This document shows positions 1-10,527 of a DNA stretch of 64,000 nucleotides, in pieces. The notes beneath the pieces were generated by a model. The model worked only from the letters and a program-made list of their open reading frames with translations, ran no database searches and was not told the origin of the DNA. The position numbers and the translations under genes were made by a program. Source of the DNA: Smallanthus sonchifolius (lineage: Eukaryota > Streptophyta > Magnoliopsida > Asterales > Asteraceae); contig CM042018.1 in the NCBI GenBank assembly GCA_023525975.1, positions 71,245,001 to 71,309,000 of the forward strand, given 5' to 3'. Within the stretch, counting starts at the first letter, position 1. Each line of letters begins with the position of its first letter.

Positions 1-1264
1 AACAGAACTTAAACTCGCATTCAGACACTCAGCAACCAGAGAGAAACCCTTGTTCCAGCCACATTTCAAGCTTCTTGGAGAGGATACAACATCAAGAGGA
101 TCACCATACATCAACAACAACATCTAGGCTTGGAGGAGTAGTTTGATTCTTGTTTTCATATCATGTTTCTCACTAATTTTCCCTGCTTATTTGTATTTTT
201 GGTGCTCATGATGAGCTAAAACTCTTGTTCACTTTGGTTTAGATGAATTTTAGATACATTTGACAACATTCATGGATTATTGGAAATTATTATGTTAATG
301 TTATGACAACCGTATGATTATTCTTTGATGAATTTATATATTCGAGTATTTTGAGTTGTTTACAAGACTTGTATTTGTGTATGCCATATTATGTTGAAAA
401 ACTTGTGGTTTATGCTTATATTTATGGGTTGGTGTATGCATTTATACTAGCTTATGGCATTTGACTAGAAATGGTGAATGAAGTCTTGTTTATTAATCAT
501 TATATTTGTATGTGTATCCCTATGCTTATGTTTGGAAAGACAAAGTGTTTGTTATGATGTTTCACGCTTAGTTTTATGTTCATCTAGGAATTGTTGACAC
601 ATTCTCCTAATTTATATAACCTTTATATGAACAATATATGTTGAAGAAATGCATATTTTTGTCTAATTTAATCAACTTGAGGTAGGTAGTGTGTTGTTCA
701 TATTATCTTTCCAACTAGTTGTTCGATTAGTGTACCTTAATCGGGAGCTAGTTCAATCTTTATAAACATTGACATGATTGTTAAACATGTGAGCTTCATT
801 GTATGACTTTAGGTGGTTGGTTTGTATAATTCATGCTAGTTTTCCGGATAGTCATTTGATTAGATATCTTTGACGAGAATTTAGTCAATTTATGTTTCGT
901 GTATTTGTCATGCTTCTATGAGTGTATTAAATGTATTCTAGATGGATTCGAAACCGAAGTGATATTTTCTCCTTGATTGTTTGACTTGTGATTTTAGCTT
1001 AGTTTATATATTTGCATGCTAGTTAAGTAAAACAAACTCTTTAAAATATCTTTTTACCATCACTTGATTGAATCTTAGTTCCTGTCAATTATGGCATTCC
1101 ACCGTGTCCACGGATTGATATCCGGTTCTCACATTTACTATATTGCTATCCGACGGGTACACTGCCCGGTGTGTGTGTGATTAGTCTTTGGTGAAAACCC
1201 TTTTTAAAACAAATTGTGTAAAAATCTTTATTAAAATATATATATATATAGTTTACACACATCA
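1..1264 (+). repeat. Athila-type 5' LTR, cut by the window edge
   Basis: AT-rich non-coding DNA that ends ...ACACACATCA seven bases before a primer-binding site, so the right boundary is clear. The left end lies at or beyond base 1. Its last 190 bases (a CCGTGTCCA motif near 1101 and a GTGTGTGTG motif near 1171) resemble the end of the LTR at 27599-28605, but the bodies of the two differ. They are therefore related rather than proven partners. No coding sequence was seen. Confidence 0.75.
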
Positions 1265-1271
1265 AGTTTTT

Positions 1272-1290
1272 TGGCGCCGTTGCCGAGGAT
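1272..1290 (+). promoter_or_regulatory. Primer-binding site for tRNA-Asp
   Basis: TGGCGCCGTTGCC begins seven bases after the LTR end. This is complementary to the 3' end of plant tRNA-Asp, the usual first-strand primer of Athila/Tat retrotransposons. It fixes the element on the + strand. Confidence 0.85.
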
Positions 1291-1611
1291 ACGGTTTTGC
1301 GAGAATGATTGGAATTAATTTTTAGTCATTTAGTATATATATTTTTGTGCATATCGTGTTTTCTTGTTGTTTATTTTGCAATTTTTTGTATAGATATTTT
1401 GCATTTTACTTGTTATTTTTTTTGCTTCATTTGTATATATATATACATTTTAGTTTTTATTCTATTTTATTTTTTTTTATTTTTTTTATTTTATATTTTT
1501 TTTTGTCTAACTTGTGTTTTCTTTGTTTTAGGTTCGCGTATTTAAATCTCAACTCCCATCGAGGAGGTTCCTGAGCCGTCTTCCGAGCCGGAGCGTGATC
1601 TTCATCGGAGA
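1291..1611 (+). other. Athila leader, T-rich
   Basis: Untranslated leader between primer site and gag, with long T runs (about 1440-1505) and a short TATATA stretch. The small ORFs here are hydrophobic only because the DNA is T-rich. I see no gene. The gag frame is open from just after a TAA near 1539 but has no ATG before 1684. Confidence 0.6.
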
Positions 1612-2219
1612 TTGCTAGCCCGTTCCCGATTTGTGGCCCGGTTACTCAAGTTTGATGAGGTTGTTGTTGACGAGGTAGAGGAGATGGCGAACGAGGATGC
1701 GGGTCGGACGCTTTCGGATTTTGGAAAACCGACACTTGAGGGTTTGGAGTCGAGCATCAATAGGCCGACAGTTGGAGCACATCAGTTCGAGATCAAATTC
1801 AGCATTATTCAGATGGTGCAGAGCATGTGTTTGTTCGGTGGCAAGGATCACGAGGATCCTAATACTCATTTGGCCGGTTTCTTAGAGATTTGCGCCACTT
1901 TCAAAATTAATGACGCTACCGACGATGCTATTCGGCTCCAGTTATTCCCATTTTCCTTACGGGATCGAGCCAAGGCTAGGTTACTGTCACTTCCCCCTAA
2001 GTCCATTAGTACTTGGGACCAGATGGCTGCTAAATTCTTAGAGAAGTACTTCCCTTCGGAGAAAACATCAAAGTTGAGGGCTAGGATTCTTTCTCTCCAG
2101 CAGGACGACGGGGAGACGATCTATGAGGCGTGGGAGAGATTCAAGGAACTGATGAGGAAGGTTCCCCACCATGGATTGTTGAAGTGGCAGCAGTGTGAGA
2201 CCTTCTACAATGGTCTAGA
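1612..2219 (+). pseudogene. Athila gag, N-terminal part
   Basis: Start of the capsid polyprotein that would package the element's RNA. The first in-frame ATG is at 1684 (reads MANEDAGRT); the open frame reaches further upstream without an ATG. The retrotransposon gag domain is recognisable from about FGGKDHEDPNTHLAGFLEI onward, followed by RDRAKARLLSLPP, TWDQMAAKFLEKYFP and IYEAWERFKELMRKVPHHG, all typical of Athila gag. The frame is cut at 2219 by the chromovirus insertion and resumes at 13291 after the duplicated CTAGA. Family assignment is firm. The original start codon is uncertain. Confidence 0.85.
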
Positions 2220-5193
2220 TGTCACACCCCAACCGTGCATCTTAACCACGGGTGCGACTTAATTGACAAAAGAACACAATGGAATAAAGACATTTACTAT
2301 TAAAGTTTCATAATATTAAAAAAATCCCAATTACATAAGTTTCGAATTAAACCAAACAGATAACATGTTCAAAAGACAAGCAACTTAAAATAAGATTCTG
2401 CAATTGATATCTAGGCAAATCCTATGTGATATTGACTTGACCTATCACGAGCTTAATCACCTGAAACATGTACGAAAAACAAGTGTCAACTAAAAATAGT
2501 TGGTGAGAAATCACAGGTTTAATAAAAGTATAAGTTTGACAAAGGTAACAATTCATATTCCAAGATCATCATATAGCACGTAATAAAATAAACACATGAT
2601 TAGCAAATCCAACCTAAAATGATGAGTAACGAATAAGTGGTACAACTCGCAAGTTGCACTAATAACGAATAAGATGTCCAACCAAAAGTTGTCCATAAAG
2701 TATATGCGGTTTCCATCCTATGGCCCATATCTGTACTACCGTTGGCTTGAAAGTTTCAAGTTAAGGATTTGCAAGTTTAACGTTTATCATGTTGTGTTCA
2801 TTTACTCACATACATATATGATTCGCTTGTTTTAGAATTGTTTGAAAACGTGTTTTAATGCGTGCCAACGCGTACATGTTTCCCCCAAAACGATTTGAAT
2901 AAAGTGGGGCTATGAAGTCTCACCTTGAAATCTAGACGAGATAAGAAACTTGAACGAATAGACGAGATGAATCACGGACCAGACCCTAAACAAATAAATA
3001 AACAAGTTTTAGGGTAGGTTCGATGGTTACGAGTGTTAGATAGGCGGTTCGGGTCATAAGATTAAGAATTAGTTGCAAAAATAGAGTTTTAGTTGATTTT
3101 CATATTTGGACAGCAAAGTAGCTGAACAGAAACGGGATTGTTAAAAATATCAAACGACATCTAAAAATTATGAAATTTTACAAGAAATTAGTTTAAGTCG
3201 TTCCGAAGAAGTTTCGTTTAGAAAGTTTTTCCATTTGAGACTCGGATCATAGCCAAAATAGTCCAACAAGACAGAAGGTACTGAAAAAGGTTTCTGTCCC
3301 GTTTTGGCTACTACGGAGTCATACTTTTGAATTAGAAAACGATCCAATTATGGTTGGAAAGGAAATTCGACGAACTACGTCATGGTAATTGATTTTGCTC
3401 AGTTTAGATTAATTATGGTCAAGTTACGCTCAGTTAAATTCAGCACAGTTTCTGTCTAAAATCAATGGTTGCACTTAAGTGGTCCGTTTAGGGTTTTAAG
3501 ATTACCGAACGCGCAATTAAAAATTATACGAATGTTATTATGTTATTATAATACATAATATAATCATATTAGGTTAGACAAAACGTCCCGTTTCACCGGT
3601 CTAGCCATGATATTCGCAGAAGCGTTTTGGAGAATCACAGAATGCAATCGGCATAGCCGACACGAGCAAGCGGATTCTATATTTAATTAGCGTGTAAGTT
3701 CATATAAGTGATAATATAGAATAAATAACATGTTTTAAGTTAGCAAGAACATACTAAAGTATCGGCAGAGCCACTTTTGCAATAGTTGTCTTGAGGATTC
3801 GCAGAATGCGACGGCATAGCCGCCATTGCAAACGGGATCCTTTGTTTGTTAGTTGGTGATGTTAGCTTGATTTATTAGTTTGATTAAGATTATTAGAGGG
3901 TTTTTAGGGCTGAGGTTTCACATGATCAAGTGATCAGGGATAGAAAATAAAAAAAAGATTGAGGGGATGAAGAAAGAATAAAATAAAAAGACGGTATTCG
4001 ACTTCGGAGTGTTACTTACTTGTTTGATCTTCAAACTCTTGGAATCCTCTAAGGGATTTTCAAAATCTTCAAGGTTGGGAAGGGATTTCACAACTTAGGA
4101 GGGGTTGGGAGTGTTTGAGGGAGAATTAGCAAAGAAAACAAGATCCTAAGCCTCCTATTTATACTAATGGTTGAAGGGGTGTAAATATGAAATGTCTTGG
4201 AAAGCAATTTAGGGTTTTAGGGCCCTCAAATCTGCGAAATTTTCCTCAATGGGGCTGGGTTTTTTTTATGATTTCTTGCTTCGGCTAGGTCCAAGAGTAG
4301 GTGGGTTGGGTCCAAGCTTGATCCGGTTGAGTGCGCGCATTCGAAAATTGCGATTTTAAGCATTTTTAAGCGAAATTGGCAAATGTGTAAATATGAAATG
4401 TCTTGGAAAGCAATTTAGGGTTTTAGGGCCCTCAAATCTGCGAAATTTTCCTCAATGGGGCTGGGTTTTTTTTGTGATTTCTTGCTTCGGCTAGGTCCAA
4501 GAGTAGGTGGGTTGGGTCCAAGCTTGATCCGGTTGAGTGCGCGCATTCGAAAATTGCGATTTTAAGCATTTCTAAGCGAAATTGGCAAATGTTTTCAACA
4601 TTAAAGTTGATTTTCATAAAAAAAAGAGTATGTTTAGCTAAAAACATTTAAGTTAAAGTTACGTTATTCGCGTATAGTAGTTGGCGATCGGTGGGCGAGA
4701 AAACGGACTTTTTGATCGTTTTTCGAATTTCAGGATTTATTTAAGGAAAGTTTTGCAAACAAACTTTGTTTTAATTAAAGAAATGAATATTTTAAACATT
4801 TAAAACATAAATTAATGTCATGTTAAACGATTTGTCGGTCATGGACGGTACGTAGTTAACGACGGTTTAAAAGGCGAACGATCGCACGAAAGTACTAACT
4901 AGTACTTTTAAGCATCAATTCACATTGAATGGGTTGTAAGAACATGTTTGAGATGTATGGGGGTGGTTCATGTGTATTTAATGTGTCATAAAGATCAATT
5001 AAGTCGACGTGCGATCCATGAATCAATCACAGATAAGTATAAGTCTTTGAAATCAAGCATAAACGTAATGTTTCACATGTGAACTAGTATTGTAACAACG
5101 TCTGAATAGGATTTCAAGTAAAATGAAATGTCATGCTGATTTTCATTGATAAGTCTAGAATGAGTACAAGTAGTGAAAATCAGAAGTGTCACA
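2220..5193 (-). repeat. 3' LTR of nested chromovirus (2974 bp)
   Basis: Near-identical to 10528-13290 apart from scattered substitutions and one 206-bp tandem duplication (4181-4386 and 4387-4592) that the other LTR lacks. On the element strand a TATAAATAGG box lies at about 4155-4165, so the duplication sits immediately upstream of the presumed promoter. No coding content. The small minus ORF at 4432-4647 overlaps the duplication and looks spurious. Confidence 0.92.
4181..4592. repeat. 206-bp tandem duplication inside LTR
   Basis: Two adjacent copies beginning GTAAATATGAAATG at 4181 and 4387, with only a few differences between them. The partner LTR holds a single copy at about 12486. This accounts for nearly all of the 211-bp length difference between the two LTRs. 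Confidence 0.9.
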
Positions 5194-5206
5194 GCCTCCC
5201 CTAGTT
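5194..5206 (-). promoter_or_regulatory. Polypurine tract of nested chromovirus
   Basis: On the minus strand ACTAGGGGAGGC lies directly before the LTR start TGTGACAC. This is the expected primer for plus-strand DNA synthesis. Confidence 0.8.
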
Positions 5207-5227
5207 AAAAAATTTCGTCCCCGAAAT

Positions 5228-8200
5228 TCAACTAGTAGAGGCTGTAGGGTCTAGAAAGAGATGAGGGTACTTATGTTTCATTTGGTCTTCACGTTCCTAG
5301 GTGAACTCAGGACCATGCTTGGCTTCCCAACGAACTTTCACGATAGGGATGCGGCTACGCTTGAGTTGCTTGACTTCACGGTCTTTGATTTCAACGGGCT
5401 TTTCGACGAAATGCATAGAGTTGTCGATACGAACATCATCCAGAGGAACTTGAAGTGTGTCATAAGCAAGGCACCTTTTAAGGTTTGATACATGAAAAAC
5501 GCCATGAACGTTACAAAGTTCGGTTGGTAGCTTGAGTCCATAGGCTACTGGGCCAATCCTTTCAAGAATTTCGAATGGCCCAACGAACCTAGGGGCTAGC
5601 TTTCCCTTCTTCCCAAATCGGACAAAACCTTTCCAGGGGGAAACCTTGAGTAAGACTCTATCACCGACTTGAAATTCAAGGGGCTTCCTACGGTTGTCAG
5701 CATAACTCTTTTGACGATCGCGAGAGGCCTTGAGTCTTTCTTGAATTTGATGTATCTTGTCGGTGCTTTCTTGAATGAGTTCGGGACCGGTGATTTGAGC
5801 GTCTCCGATCTCGGTCCAACACACCGGAGATCGACACTTCCTACCATATAGAGCCTCGAAAGGGGCGCACTTGATGCTCGTATGGTAACTATTGTTGTAA
5901 GAGAATTCGATGAGTGGCAAGTGTTGATCCCAACTTCCTCCAAAGTCAATCACACAAGAACAGAGCATGTCTTCCAAGGTCTGTATGGTCCTTTCACTTT
6001 GACCATCAGTCTGGGGATGGTAAGCCGTACTAAGGTTCAAACGAGTTCCCAAAGCTTTCTGTAAAGATTGCTAGAATCGGGAGGTAAAACGGCTATCACG
6101 GTCGGAGTTAATGGATAGAGGGACACCGTGACGTGTCACGACCTCATTGATATAGAGTCTGGAAAGCTTCTCCATTTTGTAGTCCTCACGGATTGGGAGA
6201 AAATGAGCGGATTTGGTTAAGCGGTCAACAATGACCCAGATGGAGTCATGACCACTAGAGGTTCGCGGAAGCTTAGTGATGAAGTCCATGGAAATTTGCT
6301 CCCATTTCCATTGTGGGATTTCGGGTTGTTGGAGAAGACCAGATGGTTTCTGGTGCTCAGCTTTAACTTTAGAGCAAGTAAGACACTTCCCTACATAGAG
6401 GGCGATGTCTTTCTTCATTCCTGGCCACCAATAAAACTCTTTCAAGTCGTGATACATCTTATCAGCACCGGGATGAACAGAATAACGGGATTTATGTGCT
6501 TCATCAAGGATAAGGGTTCGGAGCTCACTTGAGTCGGGGATCCAAATTCGACCCATGAAGTAAAGGAGATCATCGGGTTTGGGTTCCAAGTGCTTTTCGA
6601 CACCACAATCCAAATCCTTCTTCAACTCATCATTTGCAACAACTTGTTTTTGAGCTAGGAGGATCTTATCTTTGAGACTGGTTTGGACCAACATTCCCAT
6701 GGCTCGCACACGGGTGGGTTTGATTCAGTCCTTACGGCTAAGGGCGTCAGCCACCACATTAGCTTTCCCCGGGTGGTAACGAATTTCGTAATCGTAGTCA
6801 CTAAGTAATTCAACCCAACGTCGTTGCCTCATGTTGAGTTCTTTCTGGTTTAGAATATGTTGAAGGCTCTTGTGATCAGTAAAAACCACACATTTAGTGT
6901 CATAGAGATAATGTCTCCAGATTTTCAAAGCAAAGACCACCGCACCCAACTCAAGGTCATGAGTGGTGTAGTTCTTTTTGTGAACCTTGAGTTGTCTGGA
7001 TGCATAGGCTATGACCTTGTCTCGTTGCATCAACACGCAACCAAGACCTTGGTTTGAGGCATCACAGTATACAACAAAATCATCATTGCCATCGGGAAGA
7101 CTTAGAATAGGGGAATTGCACAATTTCTGCTTAAGAGTTTGGAACGCATCTTCTTGCTTTTGTTCCCAGACGAAAGGCTTATTTTTTTGAGTTAATGTAG
7201 TGAGAGGCAGGGCAATCTTCGAAAAGTTCGGGATGAATCTTCGATAATAACCCGCCAAACCCAGAAACTAACGGATCTCAGAGGGTGTGGATGGTGTACT
7301 CCAATTCTTGATAGCGGTGACTTTGGCTGGATCGACGTGTATACCCTGGTTGTTGATCACGTGACCCAAGAAATGAATTTCTCTAAGCCAGAATTCACAC
7401 TTGGAGAATGTAGCATAAAGTTGTTCGTTCTTCAAGAGTTCCAAAATCAGCTTAAGGTGGGTTGTATGATCCTCTTTGGTTCGGGAGTAGATCAAGATGT
7501 CATCGATGAAGACAATGACAAATTGATCTAGGTAGGGTTTGCAGACACGGTTCATGAGGTCCATGAACACCGCGGGCGCATTGGTTAACCCAAAAGGCAT
7601 AACCATGAACTCGTAGTGTCCATAACGAGTTCTAAAAGCAGTTTTGGGAATGTCCTCTTCATGGACTCGGAGTTGATGATACCCAGATCGGAGGTCAATC
7701 TTTGAGAAACAAGTTGCTCCTTGCAGTTGATCGAAAAGGTCATCGATCCTAGGTAGCGGGTAACGATTCTTGATGGTAAGCTTGTTTAGTTCACGGTAGT
7801 CGATGCACATGCGAAAGGACCCATCCTTCTTCTTGACAAAGAGAACCGGAGCTCCCCAAGGTGAGAAGCTCGGTCTAATGAAGCCCTTGTCCAGCAGCTC
7901 TTGCAGTTGGCTAGATAGTTCTTGCATCTCAGAAGGGGCTAGGCGGTACGGAGATTTGGCAATGGGGTTAGCTCCCGGTAAAAGATCAATCCGAAATTCA
8001 ACTTGTCGAGTTGGAGGGAGTCCATGCAAGTCATCAGGGAATACTTCCGGAAAATCTCGGATGATCGGTATATCTTGTAATTTCTTTTCTTCAGATTTCT
8101 CGACCACATGTGCCAAGAAAGCATTGTATCTCTTCCTTAAATATCTACGTGCTTTCATGCAGGAGATGAATTTCAAACCTTTGCAAGGTTTCTCTCCAAA

Positions 8201-8704
8201 GATTTTCAAGGTCTCACCGGATGGTAGAGGGATACGAATGAGTTTCTCCGAACAGTTGATTTCCGCATGATTGTGGGATAGCCAATCCATTCCCACGATG
8301 ATATAAAAACTCCCAAGAGTGATGGGAATCAGGTCGATAGAGAATGTGTGATCGTTGAGAGTTAGAGCACAACCTCGAACAACGGAATGCACAACAGTTA
8401 GTTTGCCATCAGCTATTTCTATAGTATAAGAAGGTTCAGGAGCGGTACGACAAGTTTTAAGTAAAGGTTCAAATTCTAAGGAGACAAAGCTTTTATCCGC
8501 TCCGGTATCAAATAAGATAGAGGCATAACGATTATTGATGAGAAACGTACCAGTAAGCACGACATTGTCATTTCTGGCCTCGGTTGCTCCTATAGAAAAA
8601 GTGCGAGCACGTCGGGCATTGGTTTTTGTAGTGATCAGGAGCACCACATTCATAACAGGCCCTACCATTGATGATGGCAGGAGTGGCAGTTTGGGTAGTA
8701 GCAA
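5228..8704 (-). pseudogene. Chromovirus pol (PR-RT-RH-IN-chromodomain), four stops
   Basis: One pol frame read through four stops at about 7268, 6725, 6071 and 5297. The order is aspartic protease (LFDTGADKSFVS, then VGMDWL), reverse transcriptase with FIDDILIYS catalytic Asp pair intact (about 7490-7520), RNase H (VVYCDASNQGLG, FTDHKSLQHI), integrase zinc finger (H-H-C-C around 6370-6490), catalytic core (MDFITKLP, DRLTKSAHF, DRDSRF) and a C-terminal tail VKVRWEAKHGPEFT resembling a chromodomain. Family comparison predicts the stop codons were Gln, Arg, Trp and Trp, all G:C to A:T changes. The sense end is a TGA near 5228. Function would be replication and integration of the element; this copy is inactive. 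Confidence 0.92.
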
Positions 8705-9653
8705 CCTTTTCAGCTACGCGACAAGCGTTAGCAAAATGACCAAGCCTTCCACATTTAGTGCATGAACGACATTGAACAGTAGTAGGGTGATGGTATTGAC
8801 ACCTTGCACACAGCGGGTGAGGTCCACTATATGGCTTCCTGCCAGGTGCAGGTCTAGGTACTACTTGGGCAACAGGAATAGCTGGGGTAACCATGGCAAA
8901 GCTTTTAGAGGTCTTTTGCTTCTTGTGGCGATACTCAGGCTTTTTCGCCACTTCCTCCTTAACTCTCTTGTCACCTTTCCTGAATAGAACTCCAGACTTA
9001 ACTAGATCGTCCATTAAGGACGCAGATAAACGAATAGCAGCTTCAAGTGTTGATGGGCTACTACCCATGACAGTACCCCGAATTTGAGGCGGAAGGCCTC
9101 CAATATAACGATCAATCATTCGGGTCAAGGGTGTAACCAGATGAGGGACTAGGATGCAGAGTTCATGAAAGCGTGTGGTGTACGCCTCACTCTCCCCACT
9201 ATCCTGGGTAAGGTCCCACAGCTCAATCTCCAACTTCTTCATCTCATTGCTAGGACAGAACTCCTCGATCATAATTTCCTTGAGCTTATCCCAAGTCATA
9301 GCAAGAGCTCCTTCCCTACCCTGAATTTTCTTTTCAGCATTCCACCAAGTCAGTGCCCTCCTTTGGAAGGCACTTGAAGCATATTTTACCTTAAGTTCAT
9401 CGGGGCAGTCACTCATCTCAAATGTGTTCTCCATGCCTTCAAACCATTGCAATAGCCCTGTCGCACCTTCACATCCAAGGTACTTGTGTGGGTTACAAGA
9501 GTTGAAGTGCTTGAAAGTACAAACACTCCCACTAGATCCTCCGGTGGAGTTGTTGATTTGAGTGAAAATAGTGGGTAAGACCGCAGCAAGTTGTTGAGTG
9601 AGCAGGGTGGCTATAGCGGTGGTTTCGGCGGAGGCTTCACTGGTGTTAGCCAC
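8568..9653 (-). pseudogene. Chromovirus gag, frameshifted against pol
   Basis: 361-codon gag frame. It contains a retrotransposon gag domain (LLQWFEGMENTFEMSDCP, ALTWWNAEKK, EFCPSNEMKKLE) followed by CCHC zinc knuckles for RNA binding: CTKCGRLGHFANAC and CYECGAPDHYKNQC. In relatives gag and pol share one frame. Here the frame slips just after the last knuckle (about 8610-8640), so gag ends in an unrelated tail while pol is open in another frame. The presumed start is at 9653, but on the minus strand a pyrimidine-rich stretch ending in CATAG lies just upstream (about 9686-9702). A spliced 5' exon is therefore possible. Confidence 0.85.
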
Positions 9654-10040
9654 GGTGTTATCAGGATCACGACGAGGAGGAATTCTATGAAAAAGAAATC
9701 ATAAGTAGGTAGTTAGGATAGACATTCAAGAATTAAAAGTGACAATATTTATAAATAAAATCAGTCATTCATTAATATTAATGTCTTACAAGATAAATAA
9801 AACATATATTTAAAACATATATGTCGAATTACAAATGAAATATAAAGACAAAACTGACTAGTCAAAATTCAAGATTCGGATGAATGATACTAGTGAGACG
9901 TGTTTTAGCCTATAAGTGAGCACTCACTCCAAGGGTCCCCAGGTAAGTGCGACTCGTAACGAACGTGCCTCACTTTCCTTTGACAAGACCCCCAGTGTAC
10001 AGGCGCTCACCCTTCCAGATTACACGTGTCTCTAGTATCA
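9654..10040 (-). other. Spacer between upstream ORF and gag
   Basis: AT-rich with no long ORF on the element strand. It ends (element sense) in a T-rich tract and CATAG followed by an open gag-frame extension, like a 3' splice site. A matching donor was not identified with confidence. Confidence 0.4.
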
Positions 10041-10403
10041 CTATCCAAGCCTTTGACTTTGATGAGAACATTTTGGATTGGGCCTTGCCCAAGAGTTGGA
10101 TTCAGCTTCACAAGTCAGCTTTCTTTTCTTGAACGGGAGTTGGGCCTCAGAAGTGGTTCCAACATGGCTCTCTTGGTCTTCGGATTCCGAATCACTTGAT
10201 ATGTTGATTACTTCAGGCTTCGGTGCAGGCCGGCTTGTCGCATCGGAGATTAACTCGGGCTTGACATTATGTTTCGAGGGTAGCAGGCTTCCAGAGAAAG
10301 ATGATCGTGGTGAGATTAGCCTACTCCAACTAATTGGGCTTTGGGACCCATCATCGGAAATAAGGCTTGAATTGCTAGAGATGTCAGCAGAGTACGACGA
10401 CAT
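10041..10403 (-). CDS. Small ORF upstream of gag, unknown function
   Basis: 120 codons between the primer site and gag of the nested chromovirus. Composition is Ser- and acid-rich with a basic PFKKRKL stretch that could be a nuclear-localisation signal. I do not recognise the family. It occupies the same position as the 214-codon ORF with PKRRRL in the tandem chromovirus at 37087, which suggests a shared upstream ORF in this lineage rather than chance. It could also be a 5' exon of gag. Expression is unknown. Confidence 0.45.
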   Translation of the reverse strand: MSSYSADISSNSSLISDDGSQSPISWSRLISPRSSFSGSLLPSKHNVKPELISDATSRPAPKPEVINISSDSESEDQESHVGTTSEAQLPFKKRKLTCEAESNSWARPNPKCSHQSQRLG

Positions 10404-10512
10404 ACTAAAGATAAGAGAGTTAGTGGATTAGAATCACATAAGCATATAAGTTTCAAAGGGGAGCTTAGGTTATAGTCTAGGTCAAATGGTTGCCTAATTC
10501 TCTCTAACCACG

Positions 10513-10524
10513 CCTCTGATACCA
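10513..10524 (-). promoter_or_regulatory. Primer-binding site, initiator tRNA-Met
   Basis: On the minus strand TGGTATCAGAGG lies three bases inside the 5' LTR (10528-13290). It matches the 3' end of initiator tRNA-Met except at the last base. Confidence 0.85.
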
Positions 10525-10527
10525 ATC

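Noticed and set aside
1309..1574. Hydrophobic small proteins in the Athila leader
   Set aside because: They reflect T-rich DNA (Phe, Leu, Tyr, Ile codons) and use non-ATG starts.
10078..10431. 117-codon + strand ORF
   Set aside because: Antisense shadow of the minus-strand upstream ORF of the nested chromovirus.
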